NCBI GenBank assembly: GCA_038087015.1
Contig: JASBNA010000026.1
Location: 434,001-498,000, forward strand
Direction of reading: 5' to 3'
From: Cerrena zonata
Taxonomy: Eukaryota; Basidiomycota; Agaricomycetes; Polyporales; Cerrenaceae
DNA: 64,000 bases
This document shows positions 46,873 to 58,417 of the stretch, one piece after another. Below the pieces are notes generated by a model that made no database searches, was not told the origin of the DNA, and was given only the letters and a program-made list of their open reading frames with translations. The translations under genes and the position numbers were made by a program. The stretch's first letter is position 1, and every line of letters begins with the position of its first letter.

Positions 46873-49800
46873 TCACTTGGAAGTGTCAATCAAACCCTTA
46901 AGTCTGTCGAAGGTCTCCTTCTTCGAGTCAGAATCGGGGTTCGGCTTGGGTTTGGCGGGCGCTACATAAGCTGGTCAGTAGTTGTTAATGATTGACTCGG
47001 CGGATGCAACTGACCTATGTGTTTGACCGTCATCGTAATGCCTCTGTGAGAGAGTGGGTAGTCCTGGGTGGTGATCGTGTCAGTCTTGTATTTGCCCATA
47101 CTTATTGTTCGCAACAACTTACGCCCTGTTCGGTAATAGCCCTAGAACCACAAAGCGTTAGCGGTGAAACACAGGGGAAGTCTTATGTCTCCGACGTAGA
47201 TAGCAGATCCTTCCGTAAGGGGTCCACAAGATACGGAAATCAATTTGCATTATCTATGTCGGAGCTTTAGTCTTGTTTCCTCTGCTGTCCAATTACATCC
47301 CTACCTCTTTCACTGAATTTCGCCTCTCCGAGTCGCCGCGGGACTCGTGGGCTACCTTTGAACGCGTAACATCTCCGAGCCTCCAGTTCGCTATTCTGAT
47401 CGAACTACGAAAACAATAAGATCAACAAATGACTTACTTGAATCTCACTCTTTCAGACAATGAGTGATTTCATTCCCGTTTCATGCATGTGAACACATAG
47501 TTATAGTGTGTCGCTCCCACAGTCCTGTGGTCTGACTTTGAAGCCTGAGTTGGAGAGTAGTAAACGGAGACGATATATACCTGTTTCATTACGAGTGAAA
47601 TAAATACATCATGCATGATGTGAACTTTATAGTATTGGATGGACCTTTTGTTTGATGCAATGCGTAGTTCTGCGTGAAGTATGGATATGCAATGATATAA
47701 TGAGTAAGGCAATAGAAATACAGCACAGCACCTAAAAGTCCCAAATAGTGTTGTAGGGCTCCTCAATTCTTGGAGTTCGGTTCGGTGCTGCACCCCAACT
47801 CATAAAGATAAATGAGATTTTAATTGTGACCACGCGTGCACCTGGCGCTCTTACTACGCTCCTTCCAAATCCGGTAGCTCACGCATTTCGATGTGATTGT
47901 GTGAGGTGTACAGGTCGGGGCATAATTTTGTAAGGAAAGCGGAGCTATTGTAGTGTGATGTAGTACTAGTGTGTATTATAATCCAGAAATTCAGACTTTG
48001 CCCGTGAGTTTTGAGGTCGGTACTCGCCAACTACGCCAACATCCCTCTGTTCTACATTAGCGCCCATCGTCGTTGTGCTGCTGCACGGTTCAAGCTCTAG
48101 TTCTTTGCGCTCTCCTGCCTGTTACGGATCTCACTATGCGTCAAAGGATGGGTGGAGATGGGCTCCCGAACTTGAACCCACCATACCAGTAAGCACTATT
48201 CAGTTGAAGCGAAAAACTTATTACTTTTCTCTGGGTCTTTTACAGTATGTATGCGCCGGAAACTCATACTGAAGGGTCTGTGTCTCAAGGTCCTGCTCAC
48301 ATGGTATGTTGCTACAATTGTGTTTTCCTCTTTTGTTATTTGATGATGCTCGCAGAACCAACAGGGATATGGGAATGTGCATTTTGCACCTGGTCCACAT
48401 CCGGCTGCTGTGAACAACCTTCCGCCAGGAAATTTGGATCCTTCTTTGGCCGGAGCGGGACCCCCCAACACTATATTTAGGCCATCAGTGCTTCGTCCCG
48501 CACCGTGGTCTCAACCTGGCTATAGAAATCATCTTCCGAATGTTCCAGAGTATCCGACTCATACTCCACAAGGCAGCCCCCCTGCACATCCGGTCCCCTC
48601 AATGGTTCCATCTCAGGCAAATCCAGTTAGAGGATATTCTAGTACCGGTGATCCTGTTCCTCCACCGAACCCGAGCTGGATACACAACACACCTTCTACA
48701 CCGCCTTCTCGTAAACGGAGTCGTATGCAGTCGTCATCGCCTCATCATTCCGTATCACCAAAGAAGAAGCAGGCACGTCGCAAAGCGGACATACAGAGTC
48801 CATCCAAGTCCGCAAAGGCCAAATTCTCTAAAGCTCACAAGAAGGAAGATCCCGATTCTATGTTCCGCTATTCTGAAGATGACCTGACTCTTCTTCACGA
48901 GAGCATCCTTGGTGTTGACTCTCAGCATATCAAGGACTTTGGGTGATTCTTGAAAAATCCCATGCGATACTTCAAAAAGGTGTGTAACTTTCTCAATGTA
49001 TACACGTCCGAGTCCTTTTCTCACGATATCATTTAAATAGCTTTCTGTCCATCTCTTTGATGGCCAACGCAACGTGCAGTCGATCAAAGGTCGATTCGAA
49101 CGTTCGCGTACTATCTTCAAAGGGCTCCTTGCATTTGAGTCTTTCACTGGCGGAGGTGGAGATGCTGATGAAGAAGGGGAGAAGTCTTTGGAAGAGCGGA
49201 TTGTGTACGCTAAGTCGAAGCGTTCGGACATGGGCTCAGTTACAAGTGAGACATATACTCAGTGGCAAACTACGGGATGGTATAATCTCTTTTATAATCG
49301 GTTAGTTGCTCTGCTCTTCTGTCATCTATTTGACTAACTTTATTCAAGCTTCAAGAACCATCCCAACATTCTACGTGAATTTGAATACCACTCTGGATCA
49401 ATATCTCCCCGCAAGAACTCTGGGGACAAGAGCAATTCTGAGACTAATAGCGATAGTGACACCTCAGATGAACCGTCTCAACCACCTGTAAAGTCCAAGA
49501 ACATCAAGGGTTTGGCAAAACTCTCTGGTGTTCCAGAGCCCAAACATCATGGTCGTCATGCAAAATCTGCTTTGTCCTCACAAGCGAGTGAGTTCTTTGA
49601 TGCTAATGCCCAGTTTCTCAAGGCAACACAGAAGACGAATGAAGGTCAGCTTGACCTTATGCGTTGTAAGGTAGCTGCAGAGGAATTACGCCTTGATTGG
49701 GACAAGCAGCTTCAGCAGAAGAAATTGGATGTGGAGGAGGTAGAACGGAAGATAAAGATGGCTGAAAATATCCTAGCAAACCCAAATGTCTCTGCTTTCT

Positions 49801-52282
49801 TGAAGGAGAAAGCAGAGGCTATTCTTCAGGATTACCTTGGTCTCTAAATAACATAGACAAATTTTACATAGGAAATAGATCATCAAGTAATTGTAGCCGC
49901 TTTGCAAATCCAGCCTGCTTCAACCACTCCTCTGTTTCACCATCTAGTATTTCATCATCTCCCTCAAGCATAGCATCATTGAACTCCGCTAGCTCAATAC
50001 CATCACCATTGTCATCTAAACTGCCATCTTCTGGTTGAAAGAATAATATATCTTCTGGTGTATCTCCAATATCAATGCAGAGATTATGGAGTACGAACAT
50101 TGCATGTATAGCATCGCATCAGCTTTTCTGCGTACTCCTGAGGTCTGAGAGTACTGAGATGCTTTTAGCCGCCCAAGGAAAACAGTTATGAGACTACAGC
50201 GACCAAAGAGACTCAAATTATTTTTGAAGAATATGAATCCTGTAGTCTATGGGTGTATATAGCAAAGTTTTGGTGAATATTCAATGTGAGGGAGGTTGTG
50301 TTTTCGTGGTCGGCTTTTGACCTCTGAAAGCGCGCTTTTGTAATCTCTGAGGCTGAAGCATCTGAGGCTCCTGAGCGCGTCTGAGAGCGTGTTCTCAGGA
50401 CTCCTCAGACGCTCTCAGATCAAAATGCACTTTTCCTGATGTCATCATAAAGATCTTTCATGTTTTCAGTTGGTGCAAGCTCCTTCAATGATTGAAAGCG
50501 ACCCTTGAGAATACCAAAGGTATGTTCCACTGTAATTCGAATTGATGAAATCAGCTTGTTGAATCGACGCCGACGTGCCTGCTCTTGAGGTGACTGAGAT
50601 GTGATCTCTGGCTCAGTGAAGGGCCTTAGGACATAAGGTGATGATGGATAGCCTGAACCAAAAGATAGATTCTGAGTTAGGGGATGTAGATTTAGAAAAG
50701 ATGGTTACAGACCTTTATCTGCTAGAATATACTGTTCATCCTTGAAAAATATGTGCCTATTACGCCATACATGTGACTGCTTCCAGATGGTAACATCTGT
50801 AACAGAACCGGGCCAGCCCATCTCAAAAGAGATAATCCTCATCTGGTGATCAGTGATTGCTTGAATGTTAATCTAAAAATATTCAATACAGCAAAAATCA
50901 TATAACAGTTTGTGACATACGGCAGGATATTTCTTACGACAATAATAAGTTGATCTCATAAACTGTGGGGATTGTGTCAGCCGGATAAGACTACCATCCA
51001 CAATCCCAATACAATTTGGCAGCCCAGACCGGTTCAGAACATTGTCTGACATTTCCTTTCTTCTCTCATCATCTCCCCAAGAGATAACATTCAAGCTAAT
51101 CTCCCGTAATGCCCTTGCAACACGACGGCAGTAGTCATAGACTGTTCCTTCTCCAATACCCATCATCTTGGCAGTAAGCAATGCATCACCCCCTCGTAGC
51201 CCATAGTGCATGAGAAATGTTCCAAGCTGGAAACGCACAGGTCGTTGAGGCTTTCTACCGGTTGAGATAAATATATCATTTTTCTCAAGAAGATCAACAA
51301 CTTTATCAAAGGTGTCACGGCTCATTCTAATTATCGGAACAAAGCAGTCAGGTAATTTTCATATATAGAGGCTGCGAAACAGACCGGAACATGTGCCGAA
51401 ATTGACGGTCAGGCCATGTCAAAGCCGTAGCAAAGAAGTCTTTGCATTTGGGCATGTCATATGGTCCCCGTGAGCCTGGACCTGAGATGAGCGAAGCAAT
51501 CCCAATCAAACCTGTCCCACTATTGTATGTCGCTGTTGTTTCTGAATTGCCCAAGTCAACCGTGCCATCTTGGTCGTCTTCCGTAAACAGCTGTTGATAA
51601 GATCGTCTCGAGTTTTGAGACATTAGAGCAGACATCTGTAGTTGAGCCCCAGCAAGAAAGAATAAGTCTGCAACATCTGAATTTGTTTGTAGAGATGACA
51701 TGAGCACTTTAAAAGAGCTTAGGAGACCCAGGAGTAGAGAATAGCTATCAAACTATGCACATCGAGAGTTATTTGGCACGACGACGATGGGCGCTAATGT
51801 AGAACAGAGGGATGTTGGCGTAGTTGGCGAGTACCGACCTCAAAACTCACGGGCAAAGTCTGAATTTCTGGATTATAATACACACTAGTACTACATCACA
51901 CTACAATAGCTCCGCTTTCCTTACAAAATTATGCCCCGACCTGTACACCTCACACAATCACATCGAAATGCGTGAGCTACCGGATTTGGAAGGAGCGTAG
52001 TAAGAGCGCCAGGTGCACGCGTGGTCACAATTAAAATCTCATTTATCTTTATGAGTTGGGGTGCAGCACCGAACCGAACTCCAAGAATTGAGGAGCCTAC
52101 AAAGAAGAATCAATCGAACAAATGACTAGGTGTACTACAATGAATTGGCAATGAGCACATTGGACTAGTTTCATACAAATGGAGATAAGACTCACTCTCA
52201 TAAAGGTGCCCATGGTCATGAAAGTTTCTTTCTTTTTCACACCATCTTTAGGGCCATATAAGCTCTTGACAGTGCTACTCAT
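46873..52282 (-). CDS. Small conserved-looking gene split by a PIF/Harbinger transposon in intron 1 (tentative)
   Basis: Exon 1 from ATG 52282 reads MSSTVKSLYGPKDGVKKKET to FMR before a GTGAGT donor near 52195. Downstream exons on the minus strand keep one phase-consistent frame: FDQNSELEARRCYAFK (47356-47404), GLLPNRA (about 47130), GITMTVKHI (about 47025), APAKPKPNPDSDSKKETFDR to LIDTSK-stop at 46873. Each has proper AG and GT flanks. The 4.3 kb transposon 47756-52097 would lie inside intron 1. I do not recognise the family. A missed exon inside the intron cannot be excluded, and an alternative last exon may exist beyond the 45585-46858 element. Confidence 0.42.
48247..49847 (+). pseudogene. 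PIF/Harbinger accessory (Myb/SANT-like) protein, one in-frame stop
   Basis: Exons: MYAPETHTEGSVSQGPAHM; NQQGYGNVHFAPGPHPAAV through a Pro/Ser-rich region and a basic stretch (SPKKKQARRKAD); LSVHLFDGQRNVQSIKGRFE; FKNHPNILREFEYHSGSIS to a coiled-coil C-terminus (DKQLQQKKLDVEEVERKIKM) ending DYLGL. A TGA near 48943 interrupts KDFG-stop-FLKNPMRYF where Trp is likely. Accessory proteins of this class bring the transposase to the nucleus and to the element ends. It is otherwise complete, so one transition disables it. Confidence 0.75.
49864..51707 (-). pseudogene. PIF/Harbinger DDE transposase, interrupted by CATCAG element
   Basis: Exon 1 is MLMSSLQTNSDVADLFFL to WPDRQFRHMFR; the next carries MSRDTFDKVVDLLEKN (helix-turn-helix-like), LPNCIGIVDGSLIRL (first D) and YYCRKKYPA; then ITDHQMRIISFEMGWPGSV; ADKGYPSSPYV (second D); RFNKLISSIRITVEHTFGIL (E). 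The DDE triad is present. The C-terminal end reads MFVLHNLCIDIGDTPEDI to LLDDLFPM. Between FQSLKELAPTENMKDLYD and the last part lies the 325 bp element 50117-50441, which breaks the reading frame. Confidence 0.88.
50117..50441 (-). mobile_element. CATCAG-ended 325 bp element, copy 3 (inside Harbinger transposase)
   Basis: Almost identical to 26807-27131 and 29693-30007. It interrupts the transposase between the codons for LYD and AIHAMFVLHN, so it arrived after the Harbinger element. Termini CATCAG and CTGATG; target duplication not clear. Confidence 0.9.
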
Positions 52283-53410
52283 GTTCGCCTTTCTCTTGTT
52301 ACAATGCTACATACCCGGACAGCAACCCCTCCCTTTTTCCTCATTATACTTCTGTGACCTCCTGTACAGTAACCATATTCCCCTACTTCTTGTCTTATGC
52401 TTTTCCTTCCTTGTTTCCAGACTTCATCAGGAAAAACCCAAATCACTTTTTAGTACTATAAATTCACTATTGCTCCTATTAGGCTACTATCAATACTATT
52501 TTTTTTCTACAGTTACTAAGTTCATTAGCAGATTACTATCCTCACTATGCTATCTATATATCTTTGTACATAAATAATAAAATCTATATTATATAAACTA
52601 GTTATTATAATTATTAACAAGATAGTTGATAACTTACTTTGAAGCATTAGAAAAAATCCTTTTGTCTGATTTGTGCTGATTAAAATATACTCAACTTTAA
52701 TAGCTCTAATTGAATTCTAATCTTTCTCAATTTTCTAATAATATTTAATGAAAATATTATTGTAGCTATATTAACCTTGTCTATTATTTTTTAATATTAC
52801 TAATTGCAAAATAATTTTGTTAGACTATAATATTAATTGTTAGATTATCTTATTGTTAATTTTATTAATCTTACATATTATTTCTTATAGTTTTATTTTG
52901 TACTGAGATCTATTTTTACTACTATTGTATATTGTCTCTCATTTTATTAACTATAAAGTAGCTTTTCTAATTGTAAAGCAATTATTGCCCATAAAATAAT
53001 ATCATCTAAAATATATTAAAAGTAAATAATAGTATTGAATGTAGCTCTATTAGTGAAATTGCTGATATAGAATATGTAACATTGCTCTAGTATAGTAGCA
53101 CTGGTCTATAATCTGAAAGCTACTATATGAAAGTATGCATTAGGGAGAATCTTTTTTTCTGAATTAGTATTAAATCAGCACTATTATTTGCAATTGATAT
53201 TTTGAAATACTATATAAAATTAGGCCTTTTTCTTATATTGCTATTTGAATTTAATTACAATATGGTTATTTGATTTTTAGCTAAAGACTTCTATCAACTT
53301 TTATTTTTATAGCTATATTCTACTATACTAATTACCCACTAAATAATGCCAAGTAAGCTGGCTATATAGTACAGTAGATTAGATACCTGAGATTGAAACT
53401 AAACTTTGAC
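52283..53410. other. Very AT-rich non-coding stretch
   Basis: From about 52560 the sequence is dominated by TAATATT, ATAATA and similar runs and has no coding frame. There are no inverted ends. It resembles relaxed AT-rich filler between transposons. Confidence 0.5.
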
Positions 53411-53425
53411 AAATTGAAGATTCTA

Positions 53426-55150
53426 CTAACACAGGAATAAATCAAAGCGAACCAAATAGCTAGGAAAGATGGAAGAGCCATCGCTTTCAACTCAACCATG
53501 ACCCTACAAGGGGACATATCCAAGATATTCTGTATTTTCACTGACCCAAAAATATTGACAGCAAAACCTGGCTACCGACCGAGACAGGGCGCAGACATCA
53601 AAGAGGAACACACAGAAATCTTCATAGGGAGCATACAACTAACTCCAAAACACCAAGAACCGAAAACTGGAGGAGGTATATGGTTAGCAAAAAATGACAC
53701 AAGAAACACCACAATACGAATCAAACATACCACAAAGAAAACAGCCGACCTAACAATGATCCTGAAAGCAATCCAACAAACTCCAACCTTTGCACCACTA
53801 CACATTGTAACCACCTCCTCCCACATAGTAAAAGCATTCACAATAGAAGTAACAAAGTGGGAAGCAAATGGATGGCTTGGCCTCCCGAACGCAAACCTAA
53901 TAAAAGCAATAACAGTGAACCTAAGATAACAGTTAGCAATCACAACCTTCTGATGGGTAAGCAAAAAGAATGTTGAAGAAGGAATAAAAGAATCAAAAAA
54001 ACTTGCCAGAAAAGGGGCAAACAAGAACCAAATAGAGTTGACAAACCTCAGCACAGCAGATGTGTTCAACCTAACAGGAGCCAAACTAGCAACCCTAAGT
54101 GAACTTAGCAAAGTGACCACCTATGCGGCAATTAGAGAAATAAAGAAATTCAAGAAAAGACAAACCATGGAGGAAAACATACAGGCTATACAATGAGAGA
54201 TCAAAATGCTAATGGGCCATGGACCCACAGCACAACAGATATGGATGAACATAAGGGACAAAGCCATAGAATGAAATATATCAGACTTCCTATAGAAAAC
54301 AACACACAGAGTGCACAAAATAGGAAAATATCAGAGGAACATACCAGGTTACGAAGAGAGAGGACAATGTCCCAAATGTGAGACAACAGAAAGCATGAAT
54401 CATATACTATTCGAATGCTCTGCGAAAGGCCAAGACCAAGTATGGAAACTAGCACGAAAAACATAGACCCAGACTGGCCAACAATGGCCACAACAGAATA
54501 TCGGGACACTGCTAGGCTGCAGTCTCATCCCATTCCACAAAAAACCGGCAAAAGAGAACACACAAGACATGAGTGACGATGAGACACAAATGGAGCTAGC
54601 ACAACCCAAGAAAACAAAGAAGAAACCAGCTATGGATGGTCGACAGCAACTATTTATGATCCTGATGTCCGAAGCTGCCTTCCTGATATGGAAACTAAGA
54701 AATGAAAGAAGAATCTGACACACAGAAGAAGAACAATTCACACGCTCAAATATGGAAATCACCAACAGATGGTATGCAGCGCTAAACAACAGACTAACCC
54801 TAGACAGGGCGATGGCAAACCTAGCCAAATTTGTGAAAAAATCACTCAGCCTGGAGACAGTACTAAAAATGTGGTCTGGGACACTACATAATGAACAAGA
54901 CCTCCCGAATGATTGGATTCAGGAGGCTGAGGTTTTAGTGGGTAGGGGATCCCCCCACTAAGTGACTGGACAAAACTAGTTGCGGGGGTGTCTTGAGCCC
55001 CACACTGCCCACTTTTGAGCGGACATGTGTAAATGCATTTTTCCTCTTGGAGGGGAACAGCGGGCCCTAACAAGCTCACCTTAGCCAGACCGTCTGGATC
55101 TAACCAAGTTAGATGCCAGACAATCATTACAGCTCTTCCAAAAAAAAAAA
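53426..55150 (+). mobile_element. 5'-truncated LINE with 15 bp target duplication and poly(A)
   Basis: The direct repeat AAATTGAAGATTCTA lies at 53411-53425 and again at 55151-55165, right after a run of about 14 A. The body contains an RNase H-like relic (about 53498-53929) and a C-terminal tail with a CPKCETTESMNHILFEC zinc-binding motif (about 54368) ending EAEVLVGRGSPH (54958). Several in-frame stops (TGA, TAG) interrupt it. Truncation at the 5' end with target duplication and A-tail is typical of target-primed reverse transcription. Confidence 0.92.
53498..54961 (+). pseudogene. LINE ORF2 C-terminal remnant (RNase H and zinc tail)
   Basis: The first part reads MTLQGDISKIFCIFTDPKIL, GGGIWLAKNDTRNTTIRIKH, then KKTADLTMILKAIQQTPTF, corresponding to the RNase H helix that carries the active-site Glu in family members (replaced here by Asp), and KWEANGWLGLPNANLIKAI. 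After stops the tail reads ILFECSAKGQDQVWKLAR, AAFLIWKLRNERRI and NLAKFVKKSLSLETVLKMW. It is a different LINE lineage from 9867-13573, since this tail differs. Non-functional. Confidence 0.75.
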
Positions 55151-55165
55151 AAATTGAAGATTCTA

Positions 55166-56180
55166 AATATTTCTCTCAATTTCTATAAAAGTAATTCTAA
55201 AATAGCTGATATAGTATCTATAATTTTGACATATGGATATCATATTCAGAATCTCCTCAAAAATCCGGTTCTAATGATACATAATATGTCCCTATAATGT
55301 AGAGAAACAGCAAGGATTCTCAAGTTTTAAGTTGCTTGGTAGATTGAAGATAGTTTGGGACCAATCTAATCATATCTCGTGTTCCTGTGATCCAATCAGC
55401 GCCGTTGAGAGTGCGTCAGAAAGCTCCGGGTCACGGCTTTCCAACGCCCTGCCATGTCACTATTTGACTTTGGAACTTTACCCTCTCTCTCTCTCTCTCT
55501 TTCCTCCCATGTCTTTTCTCCTTTTGCTGCTATTTCTTTTTATCCTATCTTTGTTTGCTTTATGTATGTACCTCACATTAGCTTCTGATACCCTATCCAC
55601 CTATTCTCACTACTTCTTGGTACCATATTCAATGTTCTGGTAAGTCATTAAGCTATTTTACTTTCAATTAGACCTTCTGATATTCAAGTTCAAGTTTCCT
55701 TATCTTTGTCAACTCAATGTAAGCTCTTTGCATCTTTATATCTTGAGATCATCTGCTCATAAACCCTTTCAGTGCTATCTCTGTCTATATATCCCCTTTT
55801 GTTATTATTAGCATTATCTTATTATAATTGTTTTACTGCATTTTAGATAAAATTGACTTTTGCTGTTTTCTAATTTTTTTTGACTTGAGAGAAATGGAAA
55901 TAGAGAGAAATGTTTCTAAAAAGTGCAAACTAGTAAAAAAATAGTGCTCTGATAGTACTCTGATAGTACTTTAATAGTACTTCAAATAGTGGGGGGTTTG
56001 TAATTAGTGGAATTCTGACTATTTCTATTTTGACTATTTAGCACTATTTAGCACTATATTGTACTAAATACTGAATTGGGTTTTTCCTGATGTTACTTCT
56101 ATATACCACATGGACACTCTAACACTTGACCCCAAGGACCCTTCTTACCTAGATCTCCATCTAGCCCTTGATTCAGAACC
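55166..56180. other. AT-rich non-coding stretch with CT microsatellite
   Basis: It contains a CT repeat at about 55484-55502 and repeated TAGTACT motifs at about 55950-56065. No gene is recognised. Confidence 0.4.
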
Positions 56181-56181
56181 A

Positions 56182-56225
56182 TGACATCATTGTGACATCA
56201 TCATGACATCACTATGACATCATTC
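56182..56225 (+). repeat. Four tandem 11 bp units TGACATCAYNN
   Basis: The units are TGACATCATTG, TGACATCATCA, TGACATCACTA and TGACATCATTC. Each resembles an ATF/CRE site (TGACGTCA) with the CpG changed to CA. An ATTGG (inverted CCAAT) at about 56410 and TATATAAA at 56439-56446 follow downstream, so this may be a promoter or solo-LTR control region. Confidence 0.6.
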
Positions 56226-56438
56226 CCTTCTAGACTCTACAATCAGGGACACTCACACAACATAGCACATGTATCACTCTCACCCTATTGTCTTCTGATG
56301 TGCCCCATGACTTCTTACCTTGTACCATGACTTATCCTTTGTCCCTCCTGACCCATTCATCATACCTTGACTCACTCTTCATTCTTGTATGACTTATACT
56401 ATTTACCTGATTGGCTAGGAAGAGGGACCCCCTCTATC

Positions 56439-56446
56439 TATATAAA
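56439..56446 (+). promoter_or_regulatory. TATA box candidate (TATATAAA)
   Basis: TATATAAA lies 25-30 bp after an ATTGG box and about 215 bp after the TGACATCA array. No intact downstream gene is recognised; a broken minus-strand coding relic (AATSRAVANTLAKEEVK) lies at 56540-56810. The combination resembles an old LTR promoter, but I could not find LTR ends. Confidence 0.35.
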
Positions 56447-56539
56447 CCCTGTACATATGATAGCTAGATCCTTAACCTGACCTAGGTGCATCTGCCCTAT
56501 TTCGTCTCAGAAACTCGAACATGAACTACTCAAACTTAG

Positions 56540-56810
56540 AACCAGAACAATGTAGGGCTCCGCCTGTAATATCTCTTGACTTCTTCCTTGGCCAGAGTAT
56601 TTGCAACAGCTCGACTAGTGGCAGCAATTCTAGGGTTAAGACTCGGAGCAGCTGATATAGCAGCACTTTTCTTTTCTGACAGTGGTTCCCCTTTATGTAT
56701 GGTCACCATTCTTTCATTTTTTGCCCTTGGTCTTCACCAGTTCAACTGCACACTTTCGTTCCATTGCTAACCGCATCTTTTCCTCATCTTCTGATGCAGG
56801 GGTTCACTGG
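56540..56810 (-). pseudogene. Degenerate coding fragment, unrecognised
   Basis: The minus strand reads PASEDEEKMRLAMERKCAVE then, after a frameshift, LNPRIAATSRAVANTLAKEE and VKRYYRRSP. The residue pattern is coding-like. It may be a gag-like or accessory protein of a retroelement, but I cannot place it. Confidence 0.3.
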
Positions 56811-56889
56811 GTATAATACTGAATTTTTTGGCATAAAAGAGCAAGAAAAGATTTTAGAAAAAGTCCCAGCTTTTTTACTAGACTTTGTA

Positions 56890-58128
56890 TTCTAAAAAAT
56901 TAAAAAAGATTCAGAATAGTTGTAAAATCTTTTGCAGCTAAAGAAGATGAAAGAAGTCTCAATTTTTGATCTTGTAAAATCCCCGGGTCACATGGGTCTA
57001 GAAGCAAACGAAGCAGCTGATGAAGATGCGAAGGAAGTAGCCAGAGGTATATCCAGCAACCCATCACTCCTTCCAAAGTTCCTACACAAAACACTTCCCA
57101 TCAGTGCCACATTGGAGAAGAGATGGATATGAGACAAGCTTAAAACTAAAGCAAGGTCAATGTGGCAGAAATCAGATTGCTATGCAAAAACCAAGAACTT
57201 CAACCCTTCTTTACCATCAAGCCAGTTCCTCCACCTCTCCCACATGATAAGGAAACACAAGGCAAGCCTCCTCTTCCAACTCAGAACAGGTCACATTCCC
57301 CTCAACTAACACTTGTATTGCATCCAAAAGGCACCCTCCCCCATATGCCCAGCCTGCAATTGTCAGGACAAAACACCCAAACACCTCATCAACCATTGCC
57401 CCACATACGAGAAGTACAGAGGCGGACTCAGAGCCAGATTCCGGGATAGATCCTTCAACATCAGGCACATCCTCATGACCAAAACTCTCACTAAGTCCAA
57501 AGAAAACAGAGACACTCTCTTCCTGTACCTCAAAGCAATAGAAAGGCTGAAACAGACCTTCCCAAGGCTGTAACACACAGTAACTCCCACATGTTACCAC
57601 AATGTCGCTCACATCTATGCTATCCCAATCCAGCTCACAATTTAGTCACCCTGCCTCTAAGAACCTATGCTACCCCAACATACCGATGCACTCACTCCTG
57701 CACAATCTTTCCCCCAGAAGCTCTTGCCTTCTCCTCTTTGCTCCACCCCCCTTCCTCTTTTTCTATGACTGCCCTGCTCTCCATGACCATTCAAGCCTCG
57801 TTACCTTCGCTACTTCCCTTCCTCAGTCTTGTCCTTTCCCTCGCTCTCTCTTTCTTCTTTCTTCTCTTTCTCTTCCATTTCTTCCTCTCTTGCCCTCTCT
57901 CCCTTCATAATTGATAGTAATGTTTCTTGTAATCCCACTCAGAACACACTTGCGCTCCCCCCCTCTCATGAGGCCTCGTGCCTGCTCTTCCCCCCCATCC
58001 CCTCTCCCCATCACCGTGTTTACGAAGAACCAGTCTTAGTTACTTACTTTTTCTGACTGCTATTATCTTACATAGCCTAGCAGCTACAAAAGATATAAAA
58101 CTGGATTTAAAATAAAATAAAATAAAAA
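56890..58128 (+). mobile_element. 3' fragment of Tad1-like LINE
   Basis: It carries RNase H (VKSPGHMGLEANEAADEDAK), then in shifted frames LLFQLRTGHIPLN, CPACNCQDKTPKHLINHCP and SGLRARF-type sequence (GGLRARFRDRSFNIRHILMT), the same tail as the LINE at 9867-13573, followed by a C/T-rich 3' region and an A-rich end, TTAAAATAAAATAAAATAAA. Stops (WI-stop-DKL, PLN-stop-HLY) show it is dead. The left boundary is uncertain and no target duplication was found. Confidence 0.82.
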
Positions 58129-58154
58129 ATGGTTAATGGGTACTCAGAAACATA

Positions 58155-58415
58155 AGGTAGGGCTCATGCACAATTTACCAATGTCACATGACTTTTGATA
58201 GCAAACACTCGCATTCTGAGCCCCGCACTTTCTTAATGTAACACCTAAAACATCAGTAATCATATAAAAAGTGATACACATACATTCAGGGGATGATTCT
58301 ACATAGGTCTGCACAAAAAGATTTTTGAGAAAGGGATCCTGTGAAGTATAAACCAACAAAAACCCACTTTAGGCTGCTGCACATGATATTGGTAAATTGT
58401 GCATGAGCCCTACCT
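58155..58415. mobile_element. 261 bp MITE with AGGTAGGGCTCATGC termini
   Basis: The left AGGTAGGGCTCATGCACAAT is mirrored by ATTGTGCATGAGCCCTACCT. The arms extend through TTTACCAATRTCA. TA at 58153-58154 and 58416-58417 fits a TA duplication. Non-coding. Confidence 0.87.
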
Positions 58416-58417
58416 TA

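Larger units (their letters stand above)
47756..52097. mobile_element. Two-gene PIF/Harbinger transposon with about 318 bp terminal inverted repeats
   Basis: The left TIR 47756-48073 and right TIR 51781-52097 are inverted copies, differing by one base in length near the tip. Between them are a plus-strand Myb/SANT-like accessory gene and a minus-strand DDE transposase converging at about 49850. This is the classical PIF/Harbinger composition. TIRs this long and this well matched imply recent arrival, yet both genes already carry lesions. The target duplication is not clear (the flanks read TTGTA and TACAA). Confidence 0.92.

Noticed and set aside
52560..53400. Extreme AT-richness as mitochondrial DNA insertion
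   Set aside because: No mitochondrial gene, tRNA or intron motif was visible, and similar AT-rich filler occurs elsewhere in the window.
57591..58056. C/T-rich frames after the LINE tail as a gene
   Set aside because: They belong to the pyrimidine-rich LINE 3' region, also seen at 12840-13450, and encode only low-complexity sequence.
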